Source: JANOGU01 sp964602115 (GTDB lineage Bacteria > Pseudomonadota > Alphaproteobacteria > Rhodobacterales > Rhodobacteraceae). Taken from it: 6,736 nt of DNA. Positions 1 to 6,736 of this stretch are shown here, in pieces. Both the position numbers and the translations under genes were made by a program. The DNA lies in the NCBI GenBank assembly GCA_964602115.1, contig CAZRQN010000151.1, positions 1 to 6,736 of the forward strand. Direction: 5' to 3'. The notes under the pieces were generated by a model, which searched no databases, was not told where the DNA came from, and was given only the letters and a program-made list of their open reading frames with translations. Each line of letters starts with the position of its first letter. Positions within the stretch are counted from its first letter, which is position 1.

Positions 1-59
1 ACAGCCCCGAGGCGCGGGCCCAGAACCGCCGGATCGAGCTGAAGCTGACCGACCGATAG
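1..59 (+). CDS. 3' end of a probable OmpA-like peptidoglycan-binding protein (partial)
   Basis: The frame starting at base 3 reads SPEARAQNRRIELKLTDR and ends at TAG (57-59). The QNRRIEL stretch resembles the end of the OmpA C-terminal domain, where an (E/Q)NRR(V/I)E motif follows the last helix. That domain holds outer-membrane or motor proteins to peptidoglycan in the periplasm. Only 18 codons are visible, so the protein's N-terminal part, and hence whether it is a lipoprotein, a MotB-like protein or a porin-like protein, cannot be told. It converges on the ccdB-like gene with no intergenic base between the two stop codons. The family call rests on one short motif and could be wrong; that this is a real gene end is supported by the frame and motif only. 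Confidence 0.55.
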   Translation, partial: SPEARAQNRRIELKLTDR

Positions 60-359
60 TCAGACGCCGGTGAAGAGAAGATCGAGGGCGCGGATGATCT
101 CATCGCGGCGCTCAGCCAGAGATCCGAAAGGTGTGCTTAGGGCGCCAACCGGGACTGCGGCCGTTGACGGGGTGAGGATGGCCCAAGGCTCGCCGTCCAG
201 TGCAACAACCGGGCAAAGTCCTTTCGGTTGGTCTTTGGCCTGCCTCAGCGGAACAAGCGGAGCCACGACCCGGGTGCGCAAGGTGCCGTGCATGTCGTCC
301 TGCAAGACGACCGCCCGGCTGCCTCCGCCGAGCCTGACGAGATCGAACTGACGGGGCAT
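60..359 (-). CDS. ccdB: CcdB-family type II toxin (99 aa)
   Basis: CcdB toxins bind DNA gyrase subunit A and trap the cleaved complex; CcdA neutralises them. The 99-residue length matches the family (F-plasmid CcdB has 101). Recalled alignment gives matching blocks: RVVAPLVP (30-37) to RMVIPLAS, LCPVVALDGEPW (48-59) to LYPVVHIGDESW, AAVPV (67-71) to ASVPV, and ALDLLFTGV (91-99) to AINLMFWGI. The last three residues are T97-G98-V99. In F CcdB this is W-G-I, and all three positions are important for gyrase poisoning, so the tryptophan is replaced here. The ATG lies 5 bases after the ccdA stop and has no good Shine-Dalgarno sequence, suggesting translation coupled to ccdA. Its stop abuts the stop of the convergent gene on the other strand. 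The family call is firm; toxicity and gyrase as target are inferred. Confidence 0.9.
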   Translation of the reverse strand: MPRQFDLVRLGGGSRAVVLQDDMHGTLRTRVVAPLVPLRQAKDQPKGLCPVVALDGEPWAILTPSTAAVPVGALSTPFGSLAERRDEIIRALDLLFTGV

Positions 360-364
360 GGCGA

Positions 365-592
365 TCAGAACGTCCGGTACTTTTCGAGCGGCAGACCGTG
401 CTTCTCAATATAGTCGTTGTAGTTGCGGATCGCCTCTGCGTTCTCCCTCTGCCAAGCTTCGGTACGCGCCTGCTTCAGCGCCGCCGCGATGCCGCTTTCC
501 GCAGCGCGGGAGAGGTTGATCTTGTAGGCCTTGGCCTCCTCCATCAGCCCGCTGTCGAGCGTCAGGCTGGTGGCGCGGCGGGTAGGGGACAT
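365..592 (-). CDS. ccdA: CcdA-family antitoxin (75 aa)
   Basis: Antitoxin partner of the downstream CcdB-like protein. CcdA proteins bind DNA as ribbon-helix-helix dimers to repress their own operon, and wrap the toxin with a flexible C-terminal tail. The N-terminal part (strand ATSLTLD at 7-13, helices about 14-23 and 26-40, including EAKAYKINLS) resembles F CcdA 'TVDSDSYQLLKAYDVNIS'. The tail from about residue 41 carries W47, EN at 50-51 and YIEKHG at 61-66, matching the W-x-x-EN and FIEMNG pattern of the CcdA toxin-binding segment. The ATG at 592 was chosen because GGAGG lies 5 bases upstream and the product (75 aa) is close to the 72 of F CcdA. Longer readings from ATGs at 604, 616 or 640 would bury the ribosome site or the predicted promoter. 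It is cotranscribed with ccdB, 5 bases apart. Confidence 0.9.
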   Translation of the reverse strand: MSPTRRATSLTLDSGLMEEAKAYKINLSRAAESGIAAALKQARTEAWQRENAEAIRNYNDYIEKHGLPLEKYRTF

Positions 593-597
593 GGCGG

Positions 598-602
598 CCT
601 CC
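598..602 (-). promoter_or_regulatory. Ribosome binding site of ccdA
   Basis: GGAGG on the minus strand, 5 bases before the ATG at 592. It decides the start among four in-frame ATG codons. Confidence 0.7.
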
Positions 603-618
603 ATGATTGGTCGCATGT

Positions 619-648
619 AAGATACGCATAGACTATGCATATGTTCAA
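619..648 (-). promoter_or_regulatory. Candidate ccdAB promoter
   Basis: On the minus strand, TTGAAC (643-648) and TATCTT (619-624) are separated by 18 bases; each matches four of six sigma-70 consensus positions. Transcription would begin near 612 and leave about 20 bases before the ATG at 592. The spacer is filled by the palindrome at 622-642. This AT-rich patch stands out against the surrounding GC-rich sequence. The call is by eye only. Confidence 0.5.
622..642. promoter_or_regulatory. Palindromic operator candidate for CcdA/CcdB autoregulation
   Basis: The core GCATAG-A-CTATGC (626-638) is a perfect 6-bp dyad with one central base. The dyad continues after a single mismatch (625/639) into ATA (622-624) and TAT (640-642), giving arms of 10 bp with one mismatch. 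It lies between the candidate -35 and -10 boxes of ccdAB. Ribbon-helix-helix antitoxins such as CcdA repress their operon by binding short palindromes in the promoter, so this is the natural operator candidate. The assignment is inferred from position. Confidence 0.5.
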
Positions 649-672
649 TATGGGCAAGAGGACATATGACAA

Positions 673-700
673 TCCCCCGGCGCCTTGCGGCACCGGGGGC
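673..700 (-). terminator. Hairpin terminator candidate after clpA
   Basis: CCCCCGG-C-GCC (674-684) pairs with GGC-A-CCGGGGG (689-699) around the loop TTGC, an 11-bp GC-rich stem with one mismatch. It starts about 22 bases after the clpA stop. On the minus strand the stem is followed by ATTGTCAT, a poor T-tract, so release may be incomplete or need Rho. It would separate clpA transcription from the ccdAB promoter just beyond. Confidence 0.55.
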
Positions 701-721
701 GGGGGACTTCGGCGGAGGGTC

Positions 722-3040
<2,319 letters not shown>

Positions 3041-3047
3041 GTTCGTG

Positions 3048-3052
3048 CTCCT
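3048..3052 (-). promoter_or_regulatory. Ribosome binding site of clpA
   Basis: AGGAG on the minus strand, 7 bases before the GTG at 3038-3040. It supports the non-ATG start, which also gives the expected Clp N-domain beginning. Confidence 0.7.
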
Positions 3053-3194
3053 GTCCTGCGGGCGGAGAGGGGCGGAGGGCCCCGACCCACCCTGGCGTCT
3101 TGCAGATTAGAGTTCGGCTTTCTTTCCAGACCTTCAAGGCCTTTCCGCGCCAATTTCTTGCTTTCGCTGGGGCCGTGCCCGGAATGTGAACAAT
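3053..3194 (-). promoter_or_regulatory. clpA upstream region, promoter uncertain
   Basis: This non-coding stretch between gloB and clpA must hold any clpA promoter. On the minus strand the best -10 is TCTAAT (3106-3111, five of six matches). The nearest -35-like sequence, CTTGAAG (3132-3138), is 20 bases away, too long for a good sigma-70 promoter. CTTGAA also resembles the -35 element of RpoH (heat-shock sigma) promoters, but no convincing RpoH -10 box lies at the right distance. No small gene was recognised here. Confidence 0.3.
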
Positions 3195-3214
3195 CCGGGC
3201 CGCTTGGAGCCCGG
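3189..3214 (-). terminator. Weak hairpin terminator candidate after gloB
   Basis: Directly after the gloB stop (minus strand), CCGGGC (3209-3214) pairs with GCCCGG (3195-3200) over an 8-base loop, followed by ATTGTT. The 6-bp stem and short T-tract make this weak. The same 3194-3200 segment can instead pair with 3177-3183 (7 bp), so two exclusive hairpins are possible. Confidence 0.35.
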
Positions 3215-3982
3215 TCAGAACGTGTCCTTCATCGCCCGGAGCGCGGCAAAGACCTCCGCCGCCGGGGCGCGGGGCAGGCCGGTGGCGCCGCGCAGCGCGG
3301 GCAGGTCGGCGCGCAGGAAAGGGTTGGTCGCCCGCTCCTCCTCCATCGACCAGGGCATGGGCAGGCCGCCGGCGGCCTTGATCTCCGCCACCCTGGCCGC
3401 GCGGGCGGCGATGGCGGGGTTGGAGGGCTCGACATGGGCGGCGAAGCGCAGGTTGCCGGCGAGGTAGTCGTGGCCGGAATAGACCAGCGTTTCCGCCGGA
3501 TAGGCGGCAAAGGCCGAGAGCGTGGCCCACATCTCGGCCGGCGTGCCCTCGAAGAGACGCCCGCAACCCGCCGCCATCAGGCTGTCGGCGGAAAAGAGCA
3601 TGCGCTCGGCAGGGAAGTGGAAGGCGACATGGCCGCGCGTATGGCCGGCGGCATCGCGGACCACGCCCTTGGCGCGCCCGACCCGGACCAGATCGCCCGG
3701 CGCCACCGCCTCGTCCAGCGGCGGCAGGCGGTGCGCATCGGCCGAGGCCCCGACCACCCGCGCGCCGGTGGCCGCGACCAGATCGGGCACGCCCTGGATA
3801 TGGTCGGGATGGTGGTGGGTGATCAGGATCTGGTCGAGATCCCAGCCATAGGACTGGAGTGCCGCAAGGATGGGCGCGGGATCGGGCACATCGACGCAGG
3901 CGATGGCGCCAGTCTCCAGACAGCGCAGGAGATAGGCAAAGTTGTCGGCCAGGCAGGGCACGATGACGATTTCGAGCGGCAT
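3215..3982 (-). CDS. gloB: Hydroxyacylglutathione hydrolase, glyoxalase II (255 aa)
   Basis: GloB hydrolyses S-D-lactoylglutathione to D-lactate and glutathione, the second step of methylglyoxal detoxification in the cytoplasm. It is a metallo-beta-lactamase-fold enzyme with a dinuclear metal site. The motif THHHPDH (55-61) supplies H56, H58, D60 and H61; H114 (in GHTRGH), D133 (in SADSL) and H171 (in YSGHDY) complete the set. CGRLFEGTP (140-148) and AHVEPSNP (182-189) are typical of glyoxalase II. R249 and K252 in the C-terminal ALRAMKDTF match the glutathione-binding Arg and Lys of the human enzyme. Length is normal. ATG 3982 was chosen because GGGGGAGGG lies 7 bases upstream and the product begins MPLEIVIVP, as in homologues; a longer reading to 4138 runs into the divergent gene. 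The usual GDTLF is ADSLM here, a mild change that keeps the metal-binding Asp. Confidence 0.93.
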   Translation of the reverse strand: MPLEIVIVPCLADNFAYLLRCLETGAIACVDVPDPAPILAALQSYGWDLDQILITHHHPDHIQGVPDLVAATGARVVGASADAHRLPPLDEAVAPGDLVRVGRAKGVVRDAAGHTRGHVAFHFPAERMLFSADSLMAAGCGRLFEGTPAEMWATLSAFAAYPAETLVYSGHDYLAGNLRFAAHVEPSNPAIAARAARVAEIKAAGGLPMPWSMEEERATNPFLRADLPALRGATGLPRAPAAEVFAALRAMKDTF

Positions 3983-4009
3983 GGCAATTCCCTCCCCCGC
4001 AGCTATGAT
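3981..4009 (+). promoter_or_regulatory. Candidate promoter of the methyltransferase gene
   Basis: TATGAT (4004-4009, five of six) lies 17 bases after ATGGCA (3981-3986, four of six). The -35 box overlaps the gloB start codon on the other strand and the spacer covers the gloB ribosome site. A transcript would start near 4016, about 29 bases before the ATG at 4045. Prediction by eye. Confidence 0.45.
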
Positions 4010-4044
4010 CGGCGCAGTCTTTGCCGGAAGAGGCCGCCGCCGCA

Positions 4045-4797
4045 ATGCACCTCGACGTGCTGGACCTGAAGTCCTTCTATTATCGCACCCCGCTCGGCCG
4101 GGTGGCGCAGCGGGCGATCCGTGATCAGGTCGTGGCACTCTGGCCCGATGCGCAGGACCAGACGGTGGCGGGCTTCGGCTTTGCCGTGCCGCTGCTGCGG
4201 CCCTATCTCGACAGCGCGCGCAGGGTGGTGGCGCTGATGCCGGCGCCGCAGGGGGTGATGCCCTGGCCGGCCGGCATGCCCAATGTCTCGGTCCTGTGCG
4301 AGGACGGCGCCTGGCCGCTGGCCACCGGCTCGGTCGAGAAACTGGTGCTGATGCATGGGCTGGAAACCTCCGAACGGCCGACCGATGTGCTGGACGAGGC
4401 GTCGCGGGTCCTGGCGCCGGGCGGACGGGTGCTGTTCATCGTGCCGGCGCGCTCCGGCCTCTGGGCGCGGCGGGACGGCACGCCCTTCGGTTTTGGCCGG
4501 CCCTATTCGGCGGCGCAGCTGGAGGCGGAGCTGAAGCGGCACGGCTTCACCCCGGAGCGCACGGTTTCGGCCCTGTTCGCTCCGCCGTCGCATGGCCGGT
4601 TCTGGCTGCGCACTGCCGACACCTGGGAGGCGCTCGGCCGCCGCTTCGGCCGCCTGCTGCGGGGCGGTGTGGTGATGACCGAGGCGACCAAACAGGTCTG
4701 GGCGCCCACGCGCGGCGGGCTCGGAGCGGTCGCCCGCAGGCGCATGCGGCCGGCAACCGCTGCACTGCCGCAGCCCGCCATTGTCTCGGCGCCGTGA
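4045..4797 (+). CDS. Putative class I SAM-dependent methyltransferase (250 aa)
   Basis: Resembles the Methyltransf_11-type class I fold; the substrate is unknown. VAGFGFAVPLLRPY (41-54) sits where the glycine-rich SAM loop belongs. EDGAWPLATGSVEKLVLMHG (86-105) matches the pattern where an acidic residue contacts adenine and the strand 4 core follows. VLAPGGRVLFIVP (122-134) is the typical post-core loop and strand 5, and YSAAQLEAELKRHGF (154-168) the following helix. Strand 2 reads VVALMPAP (61-68) and lacks the usual acidic residue that binds the SAM ribose, so the cofactor site is atypical. The C-terminal 40 residues are rich in Arg, Pro and Ala and look disordered. No signal peptide is seen, so it is probably cytosolic. 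It is divergent from gloB with 62 bases between. The ATG at 4045 has GGAAGAGG 11 bases upstream; an in-frame TTG at 4021 would add 8 residues and is less likely. Confidence 0.75.
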   Translation: MHLDVLDLKSFYYRTPLGRVAQRAIRDQVVALWPDAQDQTVAGFGFAVPLLRPYLDSARRVVALMPAPQGVMPWPAGMPNVSVLCEDGAWPLATGSVEKLVLMHGLETSERPTDVLDEASRVLAPGGRVLFIVPARSGLWARRDGTPFGFGRPYSAAQLEAELKRHGFTPERTVSALFAPPSHGRFWLRTADTWEALGRRFGRLLRGGVVMTEATKQVWAPTRGGLGAVARRRMRPATAALPQPAIVSAP

Positions 4798-4817
4798 GCC
4801 ATGTCGCAAACGCGCGA

Positions 4818-4831
4818 TCAAAGCGCTTTGA
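4818..4831. promoter_or_regulatory. Perfect 14-bp palindrome, LacI-family operator-like
   Basis: TCAAAGCGCTTTGA is a perfect dyad centred on a CG step, the form typical of LacI/GalR-family operators (AA-N-CG-N-TT core). It lies 21 bases after the methyltransferase stop and overlaps a candidate -35 box (TTGAAT, 4828-4833). As an RNA hairpin it would be only 5 bp with no T-tract, so a terminator role is unlikely. No LacI-type regulator is encoded in this window. A 14-bp palindrome can occur by chance in this length of sequence. Confidence 0.4.
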
Positions 4832-4948
4832 ATGTGCTGAAGGCGGCAAAATAAAAATCCTCGCCCCAAGATCCCTAATCCGGTTGCGAGGCGGAAATTG
4901 AACTGCTACACGGCCCGCCAGCGCTCGGCAGCGGAGTTTCCAGCTGTC

Positions 4949-4977
4949 TTGAGGCGGTCGTTGTCCGACGCTAACAT
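4949..4977 (+). promoter_or_regulatory. Candidate promoter of the atpHA operon
   Basis: TTGAGG (4949-4954) and TAACAT (4972-4977) are 17 bases apart and each matches four of six sigma-70 positions. Initiation would fall near 4984, about 23 bases before the atpH start. Prediction by eye; an upstream pair at 4828-4855 is an alternative. Confidence 0.4.
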
Positions 4978-4996
4978 CGGGCGCGGGCCCAGCTAC

Positions 4997-5002
4997 GGGG
5001 GG
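4997..5002 (+). promoter_or_regulatory. Ribosome binding site of atpH
   Basis: GGGGGGTGA resembles the extended Shine-Dalgarno AGGAGGTGA. It ends just before the TTG at 5007 and supports that rare start codon. Confidence 0.5.
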
Positions 5003-5006
5003 TGAC

Positions 5007-5567
5007 TTGGCCGAACCTGTCTCGATCTCGACCGGGATCGCCCAGCGCTATGCACTGGCGCTGTTTGAACTGGCGAAGGAGTCCAAGGCGCTTGCCGCGC
5101 TGGACGCCGATGCCGATGCAATCTCTGCCGCACTGGCAGGGAGCGCCGACCTGCGCGACCTGATCGGCTCGCCGATCTATTCCCGCGAGGACCAGGCCGG
5201 CGCGATCGCCAAGATCGCCCAGAAGATGGGCCTGAGCGCGCTCGCGGCGAATGGTCTTGCGCTGATGGCCAGCAAGCGGCGCCTCTTCGTGCTGCCGCAG
5301 CTTGTGGCCCAGCTCAAGGCGATGATTGCGGCCGAACGCGGCGAGGTGACGGCCGAAGTCACTTCGGCGGTGCCGCTGTCTGAGGCCCAGGCCGAGGCGC
5401 TTGCCAAGACGCTCAAGGGCAGCGTCGGCAAGGACGTGAAACTCAACGTGACCGTTGACGGGTCGCTGATCGGCGGGCTGGTGGTCCGCGTGGGGTCGAA
5501 GATGATCGACACCTCGCTGCGCGCCAAGCTCGCCCAACTCCAGAATGCCATGAAAGAGGTCGGATAA
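5007..5567 (+). CDS. atpH: ATP synthase F1 subunit delta (186 aa)
   Basis: The delta subunit (OSCP homologue) sits on top of the F1 head and ties it to the peripheral stalk of the F0F1 ATP synthase at the inner membrane. Residues about 8-110 form the N-terminal helical domain (IAQRYALALFELAKES, then LRDLIGSPIYSRED). The C-terminal part has the family pattern VTAEVTSAVPLSEAQ, then GLVVRVGSKMIDTSLRAKL (positions about 154-172). Length fits alphaproteobacterial delta subunits. Translation appears to start at TTG: the codon aligns with the expected N-terminus (M)AEPVSIS, no ATG or GTG lies nearby in frame, and a G-rich ribosome site precedes it. The gene is first in the F1 operon, with atpA starting 1 base after its stop. 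A weak start codon could tune delta, present once per complex, against the three alpha copies; that is inference. Confidence 0.95.
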   Translation: MAEPVSISTGIAQRYALALFELAKESKALAALDADADAISAALAGSADLRDLIGSPIYSREDQAGAIAKIAQKMGLSALAANGLALMASKRRLFVLPQLVAQLKAMIAAERGEVTAEVTSAVPLSEAQAEALAKTLKGSVGKDVKLNVTVDGSLIGGLVVRVGSKMIDTSLRAKLAQLQNAMKEVG

Positions 5568-5568
5568 G

Positions 5569-6736
5569 ATGGGAATCCAGGCTGCCGAGATTTCTGCGAT
5601 CCTCAAGGAGCAGATCAAGAACTTCGGGAAAGACGCGGATGTCGCCGAGGTCGGCCGGGTTCTTTCGGTCGGCGACGGGATCGCCCGCGTCCACGGGCTG
5701 GACAACGTCCAGGCCGGCGAGATGGTGGAATTCCCCGGCGGCATCCGGGGCATGGCGCTGAACCTCGAAGTTGACAACGTCGGTATCGTGATCTTCGGCG
5801 ACGACCGTTCGATCAAGGAAGGCGACACCGTTAAGCGCACCAAGTCCATCGTGGACGTGCCGGCGGGCGATGCGTTGCTCGGCCGGGTCGTGGACGGCCT
5901 TGGCAACCCGATCGACGGGCGCGGTCCGATCATGACCTCGGAGCGCCGCGTGGCCGACGTGAAGGCCCCCGGCATCATCCCGCGCCGCTCGGTCCATGAG
6001 CCGATGGCCACCGGCCTGAAATCGATCGACGCCATGACCCCGGTCGGGCGCGGCCAGCGCGAACTGATCATCGGCGACCGCCAGACCGGCAAGACCGCCG
6101 TGGCGCTCGACACGATCCTGAACCAGAAGGTCTATAACGAGGCCGCCGGCAACGACGAGAGCAAGAAGCTCTACTGCGTCTATGTGGCCGTCGGCCAGAA
6201 GCGCTCCACCGTCGCCCAGCTGGTGAAGAAGCTCGAAGAGACCGGCGCGATGGCCTATACGATCGTCGTCGCCGCCACCGCCTCGGACCCGGCGCCGATG
6301 CAGTTCCTGGCGCCCTATTCGGCGACCGCCATGGCGGAGTACTTCCGCGACAACGGCCGCCATGCCCTGATCATCTATGACGACCTGTCCAAACAGGCCG
6401 TGGCCTACCGCCAGATGTCGCTGCTGCTGCGCCGTCCGCCGGGCCGCGAAGCCTATCCGGGCGACGTCTTCTACCTGCATTCGCGCCTCTTGGAGCGCGC
6501 CGCCAAGCTGAACGACGAGAACGGCAACGGCTCGCTGACGGCGCTGCCGGTCATCGAGACGCAGGCCAACGACGTGTCGGCCTACATCCCGACCAACGTG
6601 ATCTCGATCACCGACGGCCAGATCTTCCTGGAGACCGACCTGTTCTACCAGGGCATCCGCCCGGCGGTGAACGTCGGCATCTCGGTGTCGCGCGTCGGCT
6701 CCTCGGCGCAGACCAAGGCGATGAAGAAGGTCGCCG
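5569..6736 (+). CDS. atpA: ATP synthase F1 subunit alpha (partial, 389 codons)
   Basis: The alpha subunit forms the F1 hexamer with beta and carries non-catalytic nucleotide sites. The frame from ATG 5569 is open to the window end; about 120 C-terminal residues are missing given the usual length near 510. The beta-barrel domain covers about 25-95 (EVGRVLSVGDGIARVHGLD at 27-45). The P-loop GDRQTGKT is at 169-176, ALIIYDDLSK at 266-275 is the Walker B region, and SVSRVGSSAQ (372-381) contains the arginine finger R375 that reaches the catalytic beta site. LLLRRPPGREAYPGDVFYLH (285-304) is the strongly conserved alpha signature region. The AAAGAGG ribosome site lies inside the atpH end, 9 bases before the ATG, and the 1-base gap suggests coupled translation. 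The next genes are expected to be atpG, atpD and atpC, outside the window. Confidence 0.97.
   Translation, partial: MGIQAAEISAILKEQIKNFGKDADVAEVGRVLSVGDGIARVHGLDNVQAGEMVEFPGGIRGMALNLEVDNVGIVIFGDDRSIKEGDTVKRTKSIVDVPAGDALLGRVVDGLGNPIDGRGPIMTSERRVADVKAPGIIPRRSVHEPMATGLKSIDAMTPVGRGQRELIIGDRQTGKTAVALDTILNQKVYNEAAGNDESKKLYCVYVAVGQKRSTVAQLVKKLEETGAMAYTIVVAATASDPAPMQFLAPYSATAMAEYFRDNGRHALIIYDDLSKQAVAYRQMSLLLRRPPGREAYPGDVFYLHSRLLERAAKLNDENGNGSLTALPVIETQANDVSAYIPTNVISITDGQIFLETDLFYQGIRPAVNVGISVSRVGSSAQTKAMKKVA

Larger units (their letters stand above)
4798..5006. other. Intergenic region upstream of the ATP synthase F1 operon
   Basis: These 209 bases contain no gene I can support. They hold the palindrome at 4818-4831, an A-rich patch (4848-4858) and several promoter-like pairs. 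TTGAAT (4828-4833) with AATAAA (4850-4855), spacer 16, overlaps the palindrome. TTGAGG (4949-4954) with TAACAT (4972-4977), spacer 17, is nearest to atpH. No intrinsic terminator was found after the methyltransferase gene. Confidence 0.6.

Noticed and set aside
593..640. 16-residue N-terminal extension of CcdA to an ATG at 640
   Set aside because: It would place coding sequence over the promoter, the operator palindrome and the GGAGG site, and make the protein longer than the family.
3158..4069. Plus-strand open frame of 303 codons opposite gloB
   Set aside because: It is antisense to a gene with intact metal-binding motifs and shows no recognisable domain or ribosome site.
3983..4138. 52-residue N-terminal extension of GloB
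   Set aside because: It runs into the divergent methyltransferase gene, is Arg/Pro/Ala-rich and is absent from the family; a good ribosome site supports the ATG at 3982.
4818..4831. The 14-bp palindrome as terminator of the methyltransferase gene
   Set aside because: With a 4-base loop the stem is only 5 bp and AT-rich, and no T-tract follows.
4296..4901. Plus-strand open frame of 201 codons overlapping the methyltransferase gene
   Set aside because: It is an alternative frame within the methyltransferase gene, rich in Gly, Ala and Arg, with no domain.
4971..6480. Two overlapping long minus-strand open frames opposite atpH and atpA
   Set aside because: They lie against strongly conserved ATP synthase genes; composition is that of antisense frames and no motif is visible.

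Overview
This GC-rich window looks like ordinary chromosome from an alphaproteobacterium, most likely of the Rhodobacteraceae. The basis is protein similarity recalled from memory (ClpA, GloB, F1 delta and alpha subunits), the codon bias, and an F1-ATPase operon that starts with atpH-atpA with no F0 genes directly upstream, which is the usual arrangement in that group. No search was run.

Layout. Positions 1-59 hold the last codons of a plus-strand gene, probably an OmpA-like peptidoglycan-binding protein. Its stop codon abuts the stop codon of a minus-strand toxin gene. Positions 60-592 hold a ccdA-ccdB type II toxin-antitoxin pair on the minus strand, with its own promoter and a palindromic operator candidate. 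Positions 722-3040 hold clpA (minus strand, GTG start), the AAA+ unfoldase of the ClpAP protease, with a hairpin after its stop. Positions 3215-3982 hold gloB (glyoxalase II, minus strand), followed by alternative hairpins. A 62-bp gap separates gloB from a divergent plus-strand gene for a putative methyltransferase (4045-4797). A 209-bp intergenic region with a perfect 14-bp palindrome and candidate promoters then leads into atpH (5007-5567, TTG start) and atpA (from 5569, cut by the window end).

How the parts relate. The genes are mostly housekeeping: protein quality control (ClpA), methylglyoxal detoxification (GloB) and energy conversion (AtpH, AtpA). The only accessory-type module is the ccdAB pair. 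Its toxin lacks the tryptophan at the third-last position that F-plasmid CcdB needs to poison gyrase. I found no phage, transposon, CRISPR, rRNA or tRNA sequence and no clear new multi-gene system. The points most worth a second look are the altered CcdB tail, the ccd operator placed inside its promoter spacer, and the LacI-type palindrome ahead of the ATP synthase operon.
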